A stretch of 64,000 bases of DNA from NCBI RefSeq assembly GCF_000013345.1, contig NC_007777.1, positions 3,472,001-3,536,000 of the forward strand. The letters are read 5' to 3'. Each line of letters starts with the position of its first letter. Positions within the stretch are counted from its first letter, which is position 1. Source of the DNA: Frankia casuarinae (GTDB lineage: Bacteria; Actinomycetota; Actinomycetes; Frankiales; Frankiaceae). Below are positions 63,891 to 64,000 of the stretch, in pieces. The notes under the pieces are model-generated. The model was not told where the DNA came from. It did no database searches and saw only the letters and a list, made by a program, of their open reading frames with translations. A program made the position numbers and the translations under genes.

Positions 63891-64000
63891 TCAGTCAGGG
63901 CCCCGCCGGCTCGCGAGCACCCGCAGCCACGCGTCCGCCGCGAACGTCGGTCGCAGCGCCTGGTGGCGATGACCAGGTACGGACGAAGATCGGCACGCCT
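63891..64000 (-). CDS. C-terminal end of lasso cyclase (asparagine synthetase-like), cut by the window edge
   Basis: Only the last 36 codons are in the window, reading HQALRPTFAADAWLRVLASRRGPD then stop. The sequence and the position just upstream of B1 fit the macrolactam-forming asparagine synthetase homologue. No catalytic residue is visible, so the call rests mainly on context. Confidence 0.6.
   Translation of the reverse strand, partial: ACRSSSVPGHRHQALRPTFAADAWLRVLASRRGPD

Overview
This 64 kb window is very GC-rich with actinobacterial gene content (fused CobL, BREX type 2/Pgl defence operon, lasso-peptide genes, a modular polyketide synthase, large catalase, GTG/TTG starts, many 4-base GTGA/ATGA gene overlaps). 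The mix and the many short tandem repeats fit a Frankia-like actinobacterium. That placement is an inference, since no rRNA or other marker gene is present.

Region by region. 1-4.5 kb: a GmrSD-like (DUF262/DUF1524) gene fused to an alkyltransferase-like and an ADP-ribosylglycohydrolase domain, cut by an ISAs1-family insertion sequence with 19-bp terminal repeats and a 10-bp target duplication. 4.6-17.4 kb: housekeeping and redox genes, namely a lipoprotein, aldehyde and alcohol dehydrogenases, the three-gene NAD(P) transhydrogenase, a large-subunit catalase (opposite strand), an ADP-forming acyl-CoA synthetase-like gene and prephenate dehydratase. 17.5-36.1 kb: a complete BREX type 2 operon, pglW-pglX-pglY-pglZ-brxD-brxHI, every junction overlapping. 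It is bracketed by imperfect direct repeats of about 90 bp. The right repeat is the junction of an intact MazF-like toxin/antitoxin pair and the left one is a dead copy of that junction.

36.5-44.6 kb: a mobile and decaying zone with pirin, an integrase stub, an intact IS200/IS605-type element (tnpA+tnpB, hairpins at both ends), a second tnpB stub with its own right end, a pirin-tail remnant, a flavin-binding protein with an unrelated C-terminus, a pyrophosphatase-like gene broken by a 20-bp duplication, and an IS630-type stub. Within it is a divergent MarR / hydrolase-cupin locus with palindromic operator candidates. 44.6-52.4 kb: 5-oxoprolinase pxpABC, a CAP-domain lipoprotein, a deacetylase/membrane-protein pair, a GntR regulator and cobL.

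53.2-64 kb: specialised metabolism. A single-module polyketide synthase (degenerate ACP-KS-AT-KR-ACP-TE) is followed by a MatB-like malonyl-CoA synthetase that could supply its extender units. Convergent to these is the end of a lasso-peptide cluster (cyclase C-terminus, B1, B2, ABC exporter) running off the right edge. The precursor peptide is not in the window.

A window-wide feature is short tandem repeats. Those inside genes have periods divisible by three (9, 15, 18, 24, 36 bp; 18 is commonest), while most of those between genes do not (10, 13, 17, 19 bp).
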